DNA of 64,000 bases from an uncultured Acidobacteriaceae bacterium (lineage in GTDB: Bacteria > Acidobacteriota > Terriglobia > Terriglobales > Acidobacteriaceae). The position numbers and the translations under genes were made by a program. Shown here one piece after another: positions 17,949-26,538 of this stretch. The notes under the pieces were generated by a model. It saw only the letters and a program-made list of their open reading frames with translations, was not told the DNA's origin and made no database searches. The stretch covers positions 62,001-126,000 of the forward strand of contig CAIWFH010000042.1 of the NCBI GenBank assembly GCA_903911925.1, given 5' to 3'. The number at the start of each line of letters is the position of its first letter. The first letter of the stretch is position 1.

Positions 17949-18782
17949 GTGAACCGATTGAACCTGCGCACCGCTTTTTTGACAGCTGCGGCCTTTGCCG
18001 CGCTGCTTGCTGCACCGCTTCTCGCCGCCCAGGAACCAGGAACCGTGCCGGAGACCAAGGCGCCGCCCGCCGCAACTGCGCCGGTACAGGCATTGCCGGC
18101 CGCGCCCACCGCCGAACAGATTGCCGCCTGGCAAAAGGTGCGCGAAGAGCAAATGAAGAACGACTGGCCCTGGCTGGGCAAATTCAAGGAGGCAGATTTG
18201 GCTTTGGGTCCACCCGCCCCCGGCGAGAACCGTGTGGTGTTCATGGGCGATTCGATTACCGAGGGCTGGCATTTTGCGGGCGAATTGGGTTCGTTTCCGG
18301 GCAAACCGTACGTCAATCGCGGCATCAGCGGACAGACCACGCCGCAGATGGTGTTGCGCTTCCGCCAGGATGTGATTGCACTTCAGCCAAAGGTGGTCGT
18401 GATCCTGGGCGGCATTAACGACATCGCCGGCAACACCGGCCCCATGACGCTGGAGCAGACCGAAGACAACCTGGCGTCCATGTCCGAATTGGCCGCTGCG
18501 AATCACATTCGCGTAGTGCTCTGCTCCGTGCTGCCGGCCTTCGATTTCCCCTGGCATCCCGGCATGACGCCTGCCCCTAAAGTGTTGGCGTTGAACGCAT
18601 GGATCAAGTCGTACGCGGCAGAGAAAGGACATATCTACGTGGACTATCACACGCCAATGAAGGATGAGCGCGACGGACTTCCGGCGACGCTGAGCCATGA
18701 TGGCGTGCATCCGGTGCCGGCCGGGTACGCGATGATGGCGCCGCTGGTTGAGATGGGAATCGAAAAGGCGCTCAAGCAGTAA
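17949..18782 (+). CDS. Secreted SGNH/GDSL hydrolase
   Basis: The best start is a GTG at 17949 after TGGAGACTTCCCG; it gives a signal peptide (NRLNLRTAFLTAAAFAALLAAPLLAAQ) and 277 aa. After a Pro/Ala linker come the four SGNH blocks: VVFMGDSITEGWHF (Ser), NRGISGQTTPQM (Gly), ILGGINDIAGN (Asn) and LSHDGVHPVPAGY (Asp/His). The family includes lipases, acetylesterases and carbohydrate deacetylases; with many glycosidases nearby, a carbohydrate esterase is plausible but not shown. It converges with DUF4136 over a long perfect hairpin. Confidence 0.85.
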   Translation: MNRLNLRTAFLTAAAFAALLAAPLLAAQEPGTVPETKAPPAATAPVQALPAAPTAEQIAAWQKVREEQMKNDWPWLGKFKEADLALGPPAPGENRVVFMGDSITEGWHFAGELGSFPGKPYVNRGISGQTTPQMVLRFRQDVIALQPKVVVILGGINDIAGNTGPMTLEQTEDNLASMSELAAANHIRVVLCSVLPAFDFPWHPGMTPAPKVLALNAWIKSYAAEKGHIYVDYHTPMKDERDGLPATLSHDGVHPVPAGYAMMAPLVEMGIEKALKQ

Positions 18783-18795
18783 AGGAAAATGAGTC

Positions 18796-18839
18796 GCGCA
18801 AAGGCGCGGAGTGCGTGCTGCCACTCCGCGCCTTTGCGC
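18796..18839. terminator. Long perfect hairpin between convergent genes
   Basis: An 18-bp perfect stem (GCGCAAAGGCGCGGAGTG and its complement) with an eight-base loop, then TTTCGG. It lies 13 bases after the SGNH hydrolase stop and 35 bases before the DUF4136 stop. It could end both transcripts, although the T tract is short. Confidence 0.7.
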
Positions 18840-18874
18840 TTTCGGACTTTAGGTATATTTATCAGCCGTTTTAT

Positions 18875-19429
18875 TTAACTGGCGCCTTTGGGCGGAAAGC
18901 TCTTGAACATCTTGTCTACGTCTTTATCCAGATTTCTGGTGTTCTTGTCCACGTTGCCTGAAACCTCTGAAGTGGAAGAGCCGCGCCAGATCAGGTTTTT
19001 CGAACTGCCATCGAATACGTCAATCACCAGCATCGCGACGGGCTGATTGTTTACCGTGGTTGTGGTTTCGCCCCACCCTCCGGGTCCCCAGCCGCCCCAG
19101 CCCCATCTGCCGCCCCAGCCGCCGCCGAAGCCGTTGTAAAACGTCTCAAGTTCTTTCTCGTTGTGAACGCTTCCGTGGGCAAAAACAGTCACGTCGCCGC
19201 CTGAAGCGACCATCTGCATGCCTTTGGCTTGCAAATCCCTATCGACGGCCTCTTTGATTCGGTCTACGTAAAGCGGATTGGATGTATTTACCTGGCCCCA
19301 GCTATATGTGTGGATGCGGGAGAAGTTGGCGTTATGGTCGTAGTCGGTTTTAATATCGGCTGCGAAGGCATTTAGTCCGGCAGTGAGGCAGAGTGCAGCG
19401 GCCAGAACCATCAATTTTATGGTCTTCAT
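18875..19429 (-). CDS. DUF4136-domain exported protein
   Basis: The 184-aa product starts MKTIKLMVLAAALCLTAGLNAFA, a signal peptide with cleavage near residue 23. The conserved opening DIKTDYDHNANFSRIHTYSW is the DUF4136 hallmark. The middle has a glycine/tryptophan-rich run (FGGGWGGRWGWGGWGPGG) and the end repeats Asn/Asp/Lys (DKNTRNLDKDVDKMFKSFPP). There is no lipobox Cys, so it is soluble periplasmic or surface-attached by other means. DUF4136 has no known biochemical role. The start follows AGGAGGTGACCT, a strong ribosome binding site. Confidence 0.8.
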   Translation of the reverse strand: MKTIKLMVLAAALCLTAGLNAFAADIKTDYDHNANFSRIHTYSWGQVNTSNPLYVDRIKEAVDRDLQAKGMQMVASGGDVTVFAHGSVHNEKELETFYNGFGGGWGGRWGWGGWGPGGWGETTTTVNNQPVAMLVIDVFDGSSKNLIWRGSSTSEVSGNVDKNTRNLDKDVDKMFKSFPPKGAS

Positions 19430-19635
19430 AGGTCACCTCCTCCGCGCTTTGACGGCTGGTGCGAAGGCCAGGTTGTCTCCCGGGAGAAGCGCTGAGCGAT
19501 CCGAATAGAGAAGATAGCGCACAGAAAGAACGAACAGAAAGCAAAGTCCAAGTGCGGTCCAGGACGGACTACGATTGCTAAACCAGCCAAATCCCAATAC
19601 AATAGAAAAATTGCAGGAAAGGTCTGTTTACCGAG

Positions 19636-19872
19636 ATGCCCAAGGAAAAGATTCACCCCAATTACGCCGCAGTGCAGGTGAAATGCGCCTGCGGAAACAA
19701 TTTTGAGACCCGTTCGACCCACAAGGGCGACATCCACGTGGAAATCTGCTCGGCTTGCCACCCGTTCTTTACCGGCAAGCAGCGCTTGGTTGACACAGCG
19801 GGCCGCGTTGAGCGCTTCCGCCGCAAGTATGCCAAGTCAGATGAGGCAGTGGCAGCGGCAGCAGCCAAGTAA
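19636..19872 (+). CDS. rpmE: 50S ribosomal protein L31
   Basis: The 78-aa product has the zinc-binding form of L31: C17-x-C19 (KCACGN) and C38-x-x-C41 ([13 protein letters not shown]). [24 protein letters not shown] is the family signature, seen here in two overlapping parts. It has an Ala-rich tail (AVAAAAAK). It is a structural protein of the large subunit, near the bridge to 30S. GGAAAGG sits upstream of the ATG with a spacing that is rather long. It is transcribed away from DUF4136. Confidence 0.95.
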   Translation: MPKEKIHPNYAAVQVKCACGNNFETRSTHKGDIHVEICSACHPFFTGKQRLVDTAGRVERFRRKYAKSDEAVAAAAAK

Positions 19873-19999
19873 CCGGCGGCTACAAGGTAAGGTTGGTACG
19901 ATTGGGCCTCCGCCAGGGCGGAGGCCCAAGTTGTGTTGCAGCACATACTTCGAAGCCCGTAAGTCAACCGGCGTCTTTCATGCATGAGATAGGAAGGCC

Positions 20000-20335
20000 A
20001 TGGCCCGCGCAAAACGCTCGATTCAGTTCGCGATCGCCGTCGATGGCTTCAATCTCGAATGGCATCTGCACCGCGAACAGCAATGGTCTGAGGACGATGG
20101 CTGGCGAGGCGTTGCCATTCACGTGAAGAATACTGTGGGTGTGCGCCGCGAGCTTTTTCTGGAGTATCCGGCAGTCGGATCGCAGAGGCGCGGCTACGTG
20201 AGGGTTGACCCGGTGCGGCAGAATATATTGCCGGCCAAGGTCAAAGCTCACATTGAGCAGGCGATAGCGGCAGGATGGGACCCGGGCTCGCGTGGCCAGC
20301 CTTTTGTGCACGAAGTGGCTGAACTGCCGGGCTGA
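20000..20335 (+). CDS. Conserved-looking hypothetical protein, 111 aa
   Basis: The product starts MARAKRSIQFAIAVDGFNLEWHL and has an even mix of strands and helices, ending in an acidic tail (VHEVAELPG). No metal motif, signal peptide or transmembrane helix is seen. The ATG at 20000 has AGGAAGG six bases upstream. It follows rpmE after 127 bases and may be in the same transcript. No function is suggested. Confidence 0.6.
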   Translation: MARAKRSIQFAIAVDGFNLEWHLHREQQWSEDDGWRGVAIHVKNTVGVRRELFLEYPAVGSQRRGYVRVDPVRQNILPAKVKAHIEQAIAAGWDPGSRGQPFVHEVAELPG

Positions 20336-20356
20336 TTGAGGAGCCTATCCCTCAAC

Positions 20357-20484
20357 GAGCAGAGCTTCGCAGGCTACGAGCAGAGCTTCGCAGGCTACGG
20401 AGTCCCCTCGAACAGGCAAGAAGTGTCAGGGCACGACTTTAGTCGTGCCGCAAGTACCGCAAAGATGAGTGTGGGCTTTAGCCC
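20357..20484. repeat. Tandem 21-mer and two small palindromes
   Basis: GAGCAGAGCTTCGCAGGCTAC occurs twice in direct tandem (20357-20377 and 20378-20398), in agreement base for base. After it, GGCACGAC-TTTA-GTCGTGCC (20430-20449) and GGGC-TTTA-GCCC (20473-20484) are perfect hairpins that share the loop TTTA. The block fills the gap before the dihydrouridine synthase gene. REP-like units are the best reading. Confidence 0.65.
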
Positions 20485-20562
20485 CTGAGGGATATTTCCT
20501 GGCTTCCCGGGCGTCATTTGTGCGACCAACCTTCGGAAGCATGGACCGACTGGAAGGATTCA

Positions 20563-21792
20563 ATGGCCGGCAAGGGCTTTACCGTAAATAAGGATTGGGA
20601 CAACCCCAAAGAGCATGCCATGCCCGCCGAGGCGCGGGTGCCGGCAGAAGTGCGCCTTGGGAAAGTCCTGGTGGCTCCGGCCACGGTCCTCGCGCCCATG
20701 GCCGGGGTCACGGATACGGTCTTCCGGCGCTTCATTCGCCATGCCAGTTTGTTCACCACTGAAGCCGCATCCAGTCCTGAGGCGGTTGAAGCCGCGGTGA
20801 CCAATGCGCAATCCGGCTGCGGCCTGCTGATGACCGAATTCACCTCCGCCGACGGATTAGCGCGGATGCGGGAGACCAAGCGGCGGCGTTACCTCACCTT
20901 CTACGACGACGAACACCCCATTGGCGCACAGTTGTTCGGCGCCAATGCTGAAACGCTGGCCGAGGCGGCGCGCATCGTGGAGGAGACCGGCTTCGATCTC
21001 GTTGATCTGAATCTCGGCTGCCCGGCAAAGCGGGTGGTTGGATCGAACGGCGGCTCCGGATTGCTGCGCGACCTGCCCCGCATTGGCGAGATCTTCCGCG
21101 CCGTTCGCAAGGCGGTGACGATTCCCTTTACCGTCAAGTTCCGCATGGGCTGGAATGAAAAAGAAATTGTGTGCGTTGAGCTGGCGCGGATGGCCGAGAG
21201 CGAAGGGCTGAACGCGGTTGCGCTGCATGCGCGCACCCGCGAGCAGGGATACAGCGGGCAGGCGCAGTGGGATTGGATCGCCCAGGTGAAGCAGGCGGTG
21301 CGAATTCCGGTGATTGGCAATGGAGATATACGCACGCCGGAAGACGCAGCTGCCATGGTGGCCCACACCGGTTGCGACGCGGTGATGATCGGCCGCGCGG
21401 CGCCGGCCAATCCGTGGATCTTCCGCCAGATTGCCCAGTACACGGCGACCGGCAATTACGTACGGCCAACGACAGAAGACCGCTACCGCATGATTCGAAC
21501 TTATTTTGAAATGTTGCTGGCAGAGGAAGAAGCCACGCAATCTCTGCCGAGGGACGCGCGGCTGGGAGACTCATCCGGCAAGATGAAGCAGTTTGCCACC
21601 TGGTTTACTCATGGCGTAGTTGGCGGCGCAAAGCTGCGCGGAGCCATCTACCACCGGCGCACCGGGGCCGAAGTGCTGGGGGTTGTGGACGAGTTTTTCA
21701 GGATCCGGCCTGCGGGCGATGGCGATTCCGGCCCCGACCCCGGAGACGATGAGCCGCAATCGTTTCCTGATTGCGCGCTGGTTTGCGACTAA
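20563..21792 (+). CDS. dusB: tRNA-dihydrouridine synthase (DusB-like)
   Basis: The FMN enzyme reduces specific uridines of tRNA to dihydrouridine with NADPH. The 409-aa product shows VLAPMAGVTDTVFRRF, DLNLGCPAKRVVGSNGGSGLL with the catalytic Cys, VKFRMGW, LHARTREQGYSGQAQWDWI, GNGDIRTPEDA and CDAVMIGRAAPANPWIF. It is longer than usual (about 320-350 aa) because of a ~35-residue N-terminal extension and an acidic C-terminal tail. AAGGATTCA precedes the ATG at 20563; an earlier frame start at 20518 has no such site. It follows a repeat-filled gap, so it likely has its own promoter. Confidence 0.92.
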   Translation: MAGKGFTVNKDWDNPKEHAMPAEARVPAEVRLGKVLVAPATVLAPMAGVTDTVFRRFIRHASLFTTEAASSPEAVEAAVTNAQSGCGLLMTEFTSADGLARMRETKRRRYLTFYDDEHPIGAQLFGANAETLAEAARIVEETGFDLVDLNLGCPAKRVVGSNGGSGLLRDLPRIGEIFRAVRKAVTIPFTVKFRMGWNEKEIVCVELARMAESEGLNAVALHARTREQGYSGQAQWDWIAQVKQAVRIPVIGNGDIRTPEDAAAMVAHTGCDAVMIGRAAPANPWIFRQIAQYTATGNYVRPTTEDRYRMIRTYFEMLLAEEEATQSLPRDARLGDSSGKMKQFATWFTHGVVGGAKLRGAIYHRRTGAEVLGVVDEFFRIRPAGDGDSGPDPGDDEPQSFPDCALVCD

Positions 21793-21954
21793 AGCCCAAA
21801 CGCACCGCTCTCATTTCTATGTAGCGTCTTTGAAAAGGCGCTACAGCGTGCCGCGGTGCCGGGGCAAGGGCTCACCCCACCACAAGTCAAGCCCTGTTCT
21901 GCCTATCTTCACGTTATCTCTATGATCTTGCACGACTTCCGCTTGCCGCCCATC

Positions 21955-22212
21955 TGCCGATTATTTCTCTTGAAAGCGCTAACCTGTCCTCAGGAGTTTT
22001 GTTCTTCGCAGGGACCGCACCGTCGTGCTCGGCTCTGTTGCGTAATTCAGTCCGCCTAAGTTCTCTGTTTTCAGGACTGTAGCTTCCAGGTTCCTGAAAA
22101 CAAGCAACTTACAGGTGAGCCACTCTTCCAACCCATTGAAAAAAGACAGTTTACCCCAAACACACCACGTGGAAGGGGGGAGGGGTACCCCTGTCACGGA
22201 AAGGGATTTATA
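21955..22212 (+). repeat. Leader-like repeat element, orphan copy B
   Basis: A diverged copy of 14166-14420. The same blocks occur in the same order: TGCCGATTATTTCTCTTGAAAGCG, GTCCGCCTAAGTT, the hairpin GTTTTCAGGA ... TCCTGAAAAC (10-bp perfect arms), CTTACAG, CCAAACACACCACGTGG and AAGGGATT. Unlike copy A, no Cys/His gene follows; within 50 bases the 3' end of the GH3 gene begins on the other strand. The bottom strand aligns without gaps over about 130 bases. Confidence 0.65.
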
Positions 22213-22261
22213 CGCCATCAAGAGAGTGGCTCCTGAAAATCTGAAAGCGTCCCTATGCAGG

Positions 22262-24667
22262 TCATGGAATCCTCACTGATCGCGCCACCGCAAACTTCGC
22301 AGTCCCTTGAATCGCGTCGGATGAGCCGCCAACCATCACCTCAAAGGTTCCTGGCTCCACAACCCATTTGCCTTTTTGATTGAAGACCGCCAGATCCTCC
22401 GCTTCGAGGTGAAACTTCACCGTCCGCGTTTCTCCCGGCTCGAGGTGGACGCGTTGAAATCCTCGCAGTGCCTTCTCCGGCGTTTCAACACTGGAGGCCA
22501 CTGGATGGAGATAGAGTTGAGCTACTTCGTCGCCCGCCAGTTTCCCGGTGTTCAAGATATCTACAGTCACGTCGGCGCCTACTGACTGCTGCGAAGAATG
22601 AACCGTCGCCCGAACATTTGCATATTTGAACGCCGTATAACTCAAACCGAATCCGAATGGATACTGCGGCGAGCCCGGCATATCGATATAGTCAGCCCGC
22701 GGCTGCCCATAATTTACAGGCAACTGCCCAACCGACCGCGGCACTGAAATAGTGAGCCTGCCCGCAGGGTTATAGTCCCCGAAGAGCACGTCGGCAATAG
22801 CCTTCCCGCCCGCCTCGCCTGGATACCATGCGTTAAGTATCGCAGGCACACTCTTCGCTTCCCATGCAATTTCCAGCGGACGGCCTTCAATCAAAACCAG
22901 CACCACCGGCTTGCCTGTCGCGACAATTTGCTCAAGCAACTTCTGCTGAACGCCGGCAAGGTTCAAAGTCGCGCGGTCAAATCCCTCGCCCGCTTCCATA
23001 TCGCTGCCATTGGCAAGCACTTCGGGTCTCGCAGCGCCGGTCCCGGCAAAGGCGGTATTGAAGATGCGCGCGCTCGACCCGCCCATCACCACCACAGCCG
23101 CCGACGATTGACGAACTGCCTCAAGTGCTTCGGCAAAGCCTGCCTCCGAAGTGTCGAGAACCCCTGCGCCCTTTGCGTAGCGGACGACGGTCTTCGGTCC
23201 TGCTGCGGCGCGAATGCCTTCGAGAACGGTGACCACTTTGCCCGGCGATTGCGGCGCGGTATAGTCACCCAACTGGTTGTACACGTTATCAGCGTTCGGC
23301 CCGATCACGGCAATCGAATCAATCTGCTTGCTTAGTGGCAGCAACCCGCCGGCGTTCTTCAACAGGATGATTGACTCACGCGCAACCTGCCTCGCCAATG
23401 CCTTGTGCTCATCGCCGTCCATTACCTTCGCCGAATGGTCAGGATCGGCATGAGTCGACTCGAAAAGGCCCAGCTCGAACTTGACGCGAAGCACTCTCGC
23501 GACGGCGCGATCAAGGGCCTGTTTCGTAACCCTCCCATCGTTCACGGCTTTGGCGAGCTGCGGAAATGCGCCGCCGCCCAAATCCGAATCCATGCCCGCG
23601 CTCAGCGAGAGCGCGGCCGCGTCTTCTAGACTTGCGGCAACATGATGGGTTCCCATCAATCCATCGATGGCGGTTAGATCGGAAACCACGTAGCCCTTGA
23701 AGCCCCATTGGTTGCGCAGCAGATCGGTCAAGAGCCATGCATTGCCCGCGCACGGCACCCCGTCAACCGAGTTGTAAGAGGCCATCACCGAAACGGCGCC
23801 CGCCCTGACGCCGGCCTTGAACGGCGGCAAAAAGACGGTCTGCAACTCTCTCATCCCCGCGTGAACCGGAGCGCTGTTGTGCCCTCCTTCGGGCTCTCCG
23901 TAAGCCACAAAGGTCTTCATCGTCGCGGCGATGGTGTCCGGTGCGCCGATGCCCGCGCCCTGAAATCCCTTTACGTTTGCAATACCCATTTGAGTGATGA
24001 GATACGGGTCTTCTCCGTAAGTCTCTTCGACGCGCGACCAGCGTGGCTCGCGTGTGGCTTCAAACAGTGGAAGGTAGCAGTTGTTGGCGCCGGACGCCCG
24101 CGCCTCCTGGGCCACCGCTTTTGCTACTTGACGAATGAGTTCGGGGTCCCATGTGCTTGCCTGCCCAATCGCAGTGGGAAAGGTCGTCGCGCCAATTGCC
24201 ATTTGGCCGTGGGTACATTCTTCCGCAAGGAGGAGCGGAATATGCAGGCGCGAATGCGTCACTGCATATTTCTGTATTGCATTGGTTGCTTCGGCCGACT
24301 GGCGTGGAGAAAGCCCCGATTCGAGCGTGACCTTGGTCCAGGGATCCGCGCGAAGAACTCCGTAAAGCGACCCTGGCTCCGGCCCCTCCATCATCTTTTT
24401 GAACTGCTCGCTGACGACGACCCCATCAGGGGTCTTGCTGTACATCTCCCAACCCAAGGGCGCTTCCAGTTGCCCAACCTTCTCTTCAGTCGTCATGCGC
24501 GAAAGAAGGTCCGCAATTCTCGCATCAATCGGCAGCTTCCGATTCAGGTATGCCGGGGGCAGATTGGATTCCGCCGCCTGCGCGGGCTTTGAATCCGGTT
24601 TCTGCGCATTGCAAAGTTCAACACCGATACCAAACAGCAACCAGGCAAAGAACACTTTTCTCAACAT
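22262..24667 (-). CDS. bglX: Secreted GH3 beta-glucosidase-type enzyme
   Basis: The 801-aa product starts at the ATG at 24667 (GGGAGTTGAA before it) with a signal peptide ending near LCNAQ. Domain order is that of BglX: (beta/alpha)8 domain with LSRMTTEEKVGQL, alpha/beta sandwich with LLKNAGGLLPLSK and VIGPNADN, and a C-terminal fibronectin-III-like domain (DEVAQLYLHPV, LRGFQRVHLEPGETRTV). The nucleophile Asp is in GYVVSDLTAIDGL. It releases terminal beta-linked glucose or xylose in the periplasm. Bases 24668-24958 before it hold no recognised gene; it lies downstream of the GH1 gene on the same strand, with room for its own promoter. Confidence 0.92.
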   Translation of the reverse strand: MLRKVFFAWLLFGIGVELCNAQKPDSKPAQAAESNLPPAYLNRKLPIDARIADLLSRMTTEEKVGQLEAPLGWEMYSKTPDGVVVSEQFKKMMEGPEPGSLYGVLRADPWTKVTLESGLSPRQSAEATNAIQKYAVTHSRLHIPLLLAEECTHGQMAIGATTFPTAIGQASTWDPELIRQVAKAVAQEARASGANNCYLPLFEATREPRWSRVEETYGEDPYLITQMGIANVKGFQGAGIGAPDTIAATMKTFVAYGEPEGGHNSAPVHAGMRELQTVFLPPFKAGVRAGAVSVMASYNSVDGVPCAGNAWLLTDLLRNQWGFKGYVVSDLTAIDGLMGTHHVAASLEDAAALSLSAGMDSDLGGGAFPQLAKAVNDGRVTKQALDRAVARVLRVKFELGLFESTHADPDHSAKVMDGDEHKALARQVARESIILLKNAGGLLPLSKQIDSIAVIGPNADNVYNQLGDYTAPQSPGKVVTVLEGIRAAAGPKTVVRYAKGAGVLDTSEAGFAEALEAVRQSSAAVVVMGGSSARIFNTAFAGTGAARPEVLANGSDMEAGEGFDRATLNLAGVQQKLLEQIVATGKPVVLVLIEGRPLEIAWEAKSVPAILNAWYPGEAGGKAIADVLFGDYNPAGRLTISVPRSVGQLPVNYGQPRADYIDMPGSPQYPFGFGLSYTAFKYANVRATVHSSQQSVGADVTVDILNTGKLAGDEVAQLYLHPVASSVETPEKALRGFQRVHLEPGETRTVKFHLEAEDLAVFNQKGKWVVEPGTFEVMVGGSSDAIQGTAKFAVARSVRIP

Positions 24668-24958
24668 TTCAACTCCCACTGAAATAAACATCGCCAACCA
24701 ACTGAGGATAGGCAAGGGTGCAAGCTCAAATAGTTACGCTGCGTTTCTCGCATGGAGCGGACAATGGGGCCAATTATACAGTTGAATATTCTCAGGCTTG
24801 GATCGCGCCAGGTGGCGTGGTTCTTGAAGGACAGATGGCCGATCCAAGGCCACCCCGCTGCTTAGTGGCCTTGTGGAATTACTCCCTGCATACCATCCTT
24901 GCAGAATCCGTAAATCGACTCTTGCGAGTCCTGCTTAAATGCCTATCGCCCGCAGCCG

Positions 24959-26233
24959 TCAGCGGCGGACCACAGGACGATATGCCACCCCAACACCGCC
25001 CTCAGCGATGATCCGCCGGTAGGCGTCCACCGCCGCCGTGGGCACCCGCTTAAGTTCCGGATCGTGCAAGGCATCTACCGTGTACAGGCCGAAGCGCGGC
25101 GAATAGCTGCCCCACTCGAAGTTGTCGGTGAGGCTCCACACCATGTAGCCGATGACGTTGACGCCATCGGCGCGGGCGCGCTGCGTCCAGTAGACGGTAT
25201 CGCGCAGCACGTCTTCGCGGGGCAGGCCCTCGCGCGGTTGGCCGTTCTGCGTCGCCATGCCGGTCTCGGAGATCAGCAACGGCTTGCTGGGGTAGCGGCG
25301 GCTGAGAATGCGCAATGCTCGGTAGAGGCCCGGAGGGTCGGGGTACCACTTCCAGGGGTTGACGGCACGCGCGATCTGAATAAAGTCCGAGCCGTAGTAG
25401 TCGAAGGCAATGACATCGGTCCTGGCGACGATGTGGTCGAGAAACAGCCGGTCAGTGAGGCTCTGCAAGCGACGGCTGAAGAATGTGTCGCCCATCCACA
25501 CGATGTTCGAGGCAACGACGGCGTCCGGCCTCAGCGCGTGGATCAGGTCGTAAACCTGGTTGTGGGCGCTGACTATGTGGTCGCTCACCACAAGGGCGCC
25601 GCGCAGGCCGGTCTTTCGCCTTGCGGCCTCGGATGTCACGTTAAAAGCCGCCTCGTTGAAGGTCAACCAGTAACGCACATCGGCGTGATAGCGAATGGCG
25701 ATGAGGCGCGAGAAGGCGACGAAGTCCGTCACCGTCTGCGGGTTGGACCAGCCACCCTGGTCCGCCACCCAACCCGGGTAGACGAAGTGGTCAAGGGTGA
25801 TCAGCGGCGCGATGCCTGCCTGCTTCATGGCAAGGATCACGTCGTCGTAGTAGGCGAGTTCCACCTCGTCAAAGCTGCTGCGCTGCGGCTGCACGCGCGC
25901 CCAGTTGATACCGATGCGGTAGGTGTTGATGCCCATGGCCCGCGCCAGCGAGATGTCCTCGCGGTAGCGGTGGCGGAAGTCCACCGAGTTGCCGTAGCGA
26001 TCTTCTTCGGCATGGGTTTCGTTCCAGCGCGCGATGTTGGAGTCGAAGTGGCCGCCCTCGCTCTGGAATCCCGAGCAAGAGACGCCCCAGATGAAGTCAT
26101 GCGGCAACGTGGCCGCGGCCGCCTTCGTGTCCGCACGGGGCTGCCGCTCGATCCAGGCCCACACCCCAATCGCCAGTACCAGTACGCTGATGGTAATGGC
26201 AAGCCACTTCAGCATCTTGACAAGCACTTTCAT
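24959..26233 (-). CDS. Membrane-anchored GH1 beta-glycosidase
   Basis: The 424-aa product begins MKVLVKMLKWLAITISVLVL, a single N-terminal hydrophobic helix without a clear cleavage site, so it is probably anchored facing the periplasm; most GH1 enzymes are cytoplasmic. The catalytic core is complete: acid/base Glu in LTFNEAAFN and nucleophile Glu in LLISETGMATQNG, plus DFIWGVSCSGFQSEGG at the start of the barrel. The ATG at 26233 follows AGGAGAAGCGGCG. Substrate could be a beta-glucoside or beta-galactoside; the divergent galactonate operon makes the latter worth noting. Transcribed toward the GH3 gene. Confidence 0.88.
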   Translation of the reverse strand: MKVLVKMLKWLAITISVLVLAIGVWAWIERQPRADTKAAAATLPHDFIWGVSCSGFQSEGGHFDSNIARWNETHAEEDRYGNSVDFRHRYREDISLARAMGINTYRIGINWARVQPQRSSFDEVELAYYDDVILAMKQAGIAPLITLDHFVYPGWVADQGGWSNPQTVTDFVAFSRLIAIRYHADVRYWLTFNEAAFNVTSEAARRKTGLRGALVVSDHIVSAHNQVYDLIHALRPDAVVASNIVWMGDTFFSRRLQSLTDRLFLDHIVARTDVIAFDYYGSDFIQIARAVNPWKWYPDPPGLYRALRILSRRYPSKPLLISETGMATQNGQPREGLPREDVLRDTVYWTQRARADGVNVIGYMVWSLTDNFEWGSYSPRFGLYTVDALHDPELKRVPTAAVDAYRRIIAEGGVGVAYRPVVRR

Positions 26234-26538
26234 CGCCGCTTCTCCTTGTTCTTTTGCTGCTATCGTCCGCCGCCTGCCGCAACGCGGCGAGGCCCCATGT
26301 CTCAAGCAGGTGGTTGCAAACATGATAGGCCCGAATTTGCACTTGTCACGTGCCAGGGAACACTTGTCGCACAAAGCGCAAAGCGGGAAGAGGCTTCCTG
26401 GCCTCGAGTTTGGGTGCGGGAAGCAAGGAAGGAGAAAACGCGCTTAGTATACTTGTGAGGATCGGCGAACGCGCTTCGTCAAGGGAAATACCCACCCGCA
26501 TGAAGCGTTTCAGCTCTATGCTTGGCAGTTATTAATCC
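26234..26538. other. Divergent promoter region between GH1 and dgoD
   Basis: About 305 bases between two divergent genes. Frames here are extensions of the flanking genes without protein-like features. It must hold promoters for GH1 and the dgo operon. I see no convincing operator palindrome, and no dgoR-type regulator gene lies in the window. Confidence 0.5.

Noticed and set aside
20357..20398. CRISPR-like array
   Set aside because: Only two direct copies without spacers, and no cas gene in the window.
24718..25011. Plus-strand frame upstream of the GH3 gene
   Set aside because: It overlaps the GH1 3' end, has no ribosome binding site and no protein-like features.
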